Source: Candidatus Woesearchaeota archaeon UBA119 (GTDB lineage: Archaea; Nanobdellota; Nanobdellia; Woesearchaeales; UBA119). Taken from it: a stretch of 5,867 nucleotides of DNA. Positions 4,324 through 5,867 of the stretch are shown in pieces. Under the pieces are notes generated by a model. It had not been told where the DNA came from and did no database searches. It saw only the letters and a list, made by a program, of their open reading frames with translations. The stretch is taken from positions 6,167-12,033 of the forward strand of contig DAWM01000048.1 in NCBI GenBank assembly GCA_002505945.1. The letters run 5' to 3'. A program made the position numbers and the translations under genes. Positions within the stretch are counted from its first letter, which is position 1; every line of letters begins with the position of its first letter.

Positions 4324-5181
4324 ATGGACATATTTATTTCTTGGGTTGAAGGAATGGGTAATGATAGCAAGGCTTTGAATACAATAAAAGGAAGTAATTT
4401 TATTAACGGCATAGAATCAGGAATGAATGATGGAGAAGCTAAGAAAATACGTGATTTTGGTATAGAGGTTTCTCTTCACAATCCTATAAGAGGGGTTACC
4501 TTTTCTCTTGAGAATCCAGGAATAAAAGAGATCCTGAAAGAAAGACAAGAAGAGATCTTAGATTTCAAGACAATTCCATTCCCTTTTATTGGATTTCATG
4601 TAGGATACCTTGTCATCTTGTATGATATGAAGCTTCCTGAAAATCCTATCAAACAAATTGAAGCCAATGTTGGCTTGCTAAAAAAGTTGTTAAACAAGGA
4701 GATTGCATTTGAGACCGCCCCACTTGAAAAAGAGATGCTTGCTTTCGGTAATATTAAAGCGAAGAAATACCTAGTTTCTCCTAAATTCATAAAGGACGTA
4801 ATTGCAAGAACGAATATGGGCTATATCTTTGATATCTCTCATGTATTCGTATCAGCTGCTACATTGGCTCATATGAGCAATCTGACCCTAAATGAGATAC
4901 TATCTGATGTGATTGAGGCTTCTGCGGGAAATGTCTTAGAGCTTCATCTAAATCTTCCTAAAGAGGATTTGGGAGTTGGGTTCAAGGATGCACATTTGCC
5001 CTTTGATTTCAATTCAGGCTTAACTAGAAGACTTTTAGAGGTTGTTAAGAGGGTTATCGAGCAGAACCAAGGACTGCACCTCATAAATCTAGAGATGGAA
5101 ACATATAGGCCTCCTTTCTATCATGTCAAAATCCTTGAGAAACAGGCAGAATTCTTGAGATCAGAATTAGATTTAAAATGA
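4324..5181 (+). CDS. TIM-barrel metalloenzyme, DUF692/MNIO-like or endonuclease IV-like
   Basis: A 285-aa protein of the xylose isomerase-like TIM-barrel superfamily. Candidate metal ligands appear in the family order: H52 (SLHNP), H92 (GFHVGY), E130 (AFETAP), D170 and H173 (FDISH), H208 (ELHLN), D222 and H224 (KDAHLPFD), and E257 (LEMET). Endonuclease IV, a three-zinc AP endonuclease, has the same nine-ligand order and D-x-x-H / D-x-H spacing. DUF692 enzymes (MNIO, iron oxidases such as MbnB and TglH) share it too. The DISHVFVSA segment followed by LELHL resembles DUF692 most, whereas the endonuclease IV start GAHVS is absent. The reaction cannot be decided here. The ATG at 4324 lacks an SD but fits a leaderless promoter. 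An in-frame TTG at 4189 would add 45 hydrophobic residues and is disfavoured. Confidence 0.72.
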   Translation: MDIFISWVEGMGNDSKALNTIKGSNFINGIESGMNDGEAKKIRDFGIEVSLHNPIRGVTFSLENPGIKEILKERQEEILDFKTIPFPFIGFHVGYLVILYDMKLPENPIKQIEANVGLLKKLLNKEIAFETAPLEKEMLAFGNIKAKKYLVSPKFIKDVIARTNMGYIFDISHVFVSAATLAHMSNLTLNEILSDVIEASAGNVLELHLNLPKEDLGVGFKDAHLPFDFNSGLTRRLLEVVKRVIEQNQGLHLINLEMETYRPPFYHVKILEKQAEFLRSELDLK

Positions 5182-5233
5182 GTCCAACAACGAAATTATT
5201 TATTTAATGTGTATATTTAAAAAAGGCAGGCTC

Positions 5234-5239
5234 TTTTTT
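5234..5239 (+). terminator. T6 run after the TIM-barrel gene
   Basis: TTTTTT lies about 55 bases after the TGA at 5181 and follows GGCAGGCTC, without a clear hairpin. It is a plausible archaeal oligo-T terminator. Confidence 0.4.
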
Positions 5240-5250
5240 CAGTAAAAACA

Positions 5251-5285
5251 AAAGATATTTAAATCTTTCTTACTTATTTATAATA
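5251..5285 (+). promoter_or_regulatory. Promoter region of the second GNAT gene
   Basis: AAGATATTTAA (5252-5262) is the same 11-mer as the promoter core at 1771-1781 and 2594-2604 (there on the minus strand). It lies in a near-symmetrical block, AAAGAT-ATTTAA-ATCTTT (5251-5268). A second TATA-like site, TTTATAAT, is at 5277-5284. Predicted transcription starts near 5285 or 5307 give leaders of about 65 or 44 bases before the ATG at 5351. This 169-bp intergenic stretch shows no gene. Confidence 0.5.
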
Positions 5286-5340
5286 AGGCAGGTTTTTAAT
5301 ACCAGTTGGATAAAATCAAATTTAATCAATTAGAATATAA

Positions 5341-5347
5341 AGGTGAT
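5341..5347 (+). promoter_or_regulatory. Shine-Dalgarno site of the second GNAT gene
   Basis: AGGTGAT, 3 bases before the ATG at 5351. It selects that ATG over the in-frame TTG at 5306. Confidence 0.8.
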
Positions 5348-5350
5348 ATT

Positions 5351-5827
5351 ATGTCAATACCAATATTATTGGATAAGGAAGAAACAATAGATGATATTGC
5401 AGTTCGTGAAGAGAACAATCTGGAGGAAGACAAGATAGGTGAGATTGCCGATTTTCTATATGACCATCTTGGAGAATATGGAGATCCAAGAGAAGATATT
5501 AAGGGATCGTTAGAATATGCCACCTCTGAAGAAAAAGGAAAAGGCGGTTTTGTACTAGGTGCATACAAAGAAGACGATCTGGTTGGGGCTCTTGTTATAA
5601 ACGACACTGGAATGGAAGGATACATTCCAGAGCATATCTTAGTTTATATCGCGGTTGATGCAGATGAAAGAGGGCAAGGAATAGGAAAAAAGCTAATCCA
5701 TAAAGCAAAAGAATTGGCAGAAGGAAACATAGCCCTTCACGTAGAATACGACAATCCCGCTAGAAAATTATATGAAAAGCTTGGTTTTGAATCAAAATAC
5801 GCAGAGATGCGGTATTCTAAAGATTAG
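5351..5827 (+). CDS. GNAT family N-acetyltransferase
   Basis: A 158-aa acetyl-CoA-dependent acetyltransferase of the GNAT fold, substrate unknown. Motif D/C strands are FVLGAYKEDDLVGALVIN (67-84). The substrate-side loop is TGMEGYIPEHILVYIAV (86-102). Motif A is DERGQGIGKKLI (104-115), with the R-G-x-G-x-G pyrophosphate loop. Motif B is EYDNPARKLYEKLGFESKYAEMRY (132-155). The MEGYIPE-ILVYIAV and ALHVEYDNPA-KLYEKLGF pattern matches a well-populated bacterial and archaeal GNAT subfamily, and differs clearly from the GNAT at 2643. The N-terminal ~60 residues are acidic and mostly helical, as is common in that group. The start at 5351 rests on AGGTGAT; a TTG at 5306 would add 15 residues and bury the SD. 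It is convergent with the tRNA gene, 7 bp from its end. Confidence 0.92.
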   Translation: MSIPILLDKEETIDDIAVREENNLEEDKIGEIADFLYDHLGEYGDPREDIKGSLEYATSEEKGKGGFVLGAYKEDDLVGALVINDTGMEGYIPEHILVYIAVDADERGQGIGKKLIHKAKELAEGNIALHVEYDNPARKLYEKLGFESKYAEMRYSKD

Positions 5828-5834
5828 AAAAAAA
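5828..5834 (-). terminator. T7 run after the tRNA gene
   Basis: Seven A on the + strand read as TTTTTTT on the minus strand, directly after the tRNA discriminator base. This is a typical archaeal tRNA terminator, and it leaves no room for an encoded CCA end. Confidence 0.65.
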
Positions 5835-5867
5835 CGCCGAGGCTGGGATTTGAACCCAGAATCCCAA
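5835..5867 (-). tRNA. Partial tRNA 3' half, probably tRNA-Ser
   Basis: On the minus strand the visible 3' end has a perfect T arm, CTGGG-TTCAAAT-CCCAG (5859-5843), then the 3' acceptor strand CCTCGGC (5842-5836) and discriminator G (5835). No CCA is encoded. The anticodon lies beyond the window. GGGATT just before the T stem looks like the 3' side of a long variable arm, as in class II tRNAs, and discriminator G favours Ser over Leu, which in archaea usually has A. Asp or Asn cannot be fully excluded. The tRNA call is firm; the amino acid is inference. Confidence 0.88.

Noticed and set aside
5225..5292. Two GGCAGG copies in the intergenic region as a repeat element
   Set aside because: Only six shared bases 62 bp apart, with no further similarity; chance is likely.
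5306..5350. TTG at 5306 as the start of the second GNAT
   Set aside because: AGGTGAT stands at SD distance before the ATG at 5351, and the family alignment does not need the extra residues.

Overview
This 5.9-kb window looks like part of an archaeal genome, most likely a small-genome DPANN-type lineage such as Woesearchaeota or Pacearchaeota. The evidence is a run of archaeal/eukaryotic-type ribosomal protein genes (S19e, L39e, L31e), GGTGA-type Shine-Dalgarno (SD) sites, TATA/BRE-like promoters 25-30 bp upstream of starts, a DUF5652-like small membrane protein, and a tRNA gene without encoded CCA. The lineage call is inference; the archaeal assignment is firm.

Positions 1-1547 (+) form a ribosomal protein operon: S19e (5' end outside the window), an unrecognised 72-codon gene, L39e (57 aa) and L31e. 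S19e and L31e each carry a C-terminal tail of roughly 75-85 residues, about half lysine. In many archaea a PDCD5-type gene sits between S19e and L39e, and eIF6 follows L31e. Here the PDCD5 slot holds an unrelated-looking small gene, and the operon ends at a convergent gene.

Positions 1562-2534 (-) hold a two-helix DUF5652-like membrane protein and a class I SAM-dependent methyltransferase. Each has its own promoter, and the two promoters share an identical 18-bp element. A GNAT acetyltransferase (2643-3089, +) diverges from the methyltransferase promoter.

Positions 3083-4183 (+) form a compact three-gene operon: two four-helix membrane proteins sharing a DUF2178-like charged motif, then a 63-aa XRE-type regulator. 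Its promoter overlaps the stop codon of the preceding gene. Between TATA box and SD lie two copies of TGTTA-N8-TAACA exactly 21 bp apart, a good candidate operator for the regulator. This is the clearest candidate regulatory system in the window.

Positions 4324-5181 (+) encode a TIM-barrel protein with a full set of candidate metal ligands (H, H, E, D..H, H, D.H, E), as in endonuclease IV and DUF692/MNIO enzymes. A second GNAT acetyltransferase follows (5351-5827, +). The window ends inside a convergent tRNA gene, probably tRNA-Ser. No mobile element, CRISPR array or rRNA was seen, and no gene-free stretch exceeds 300 bases.
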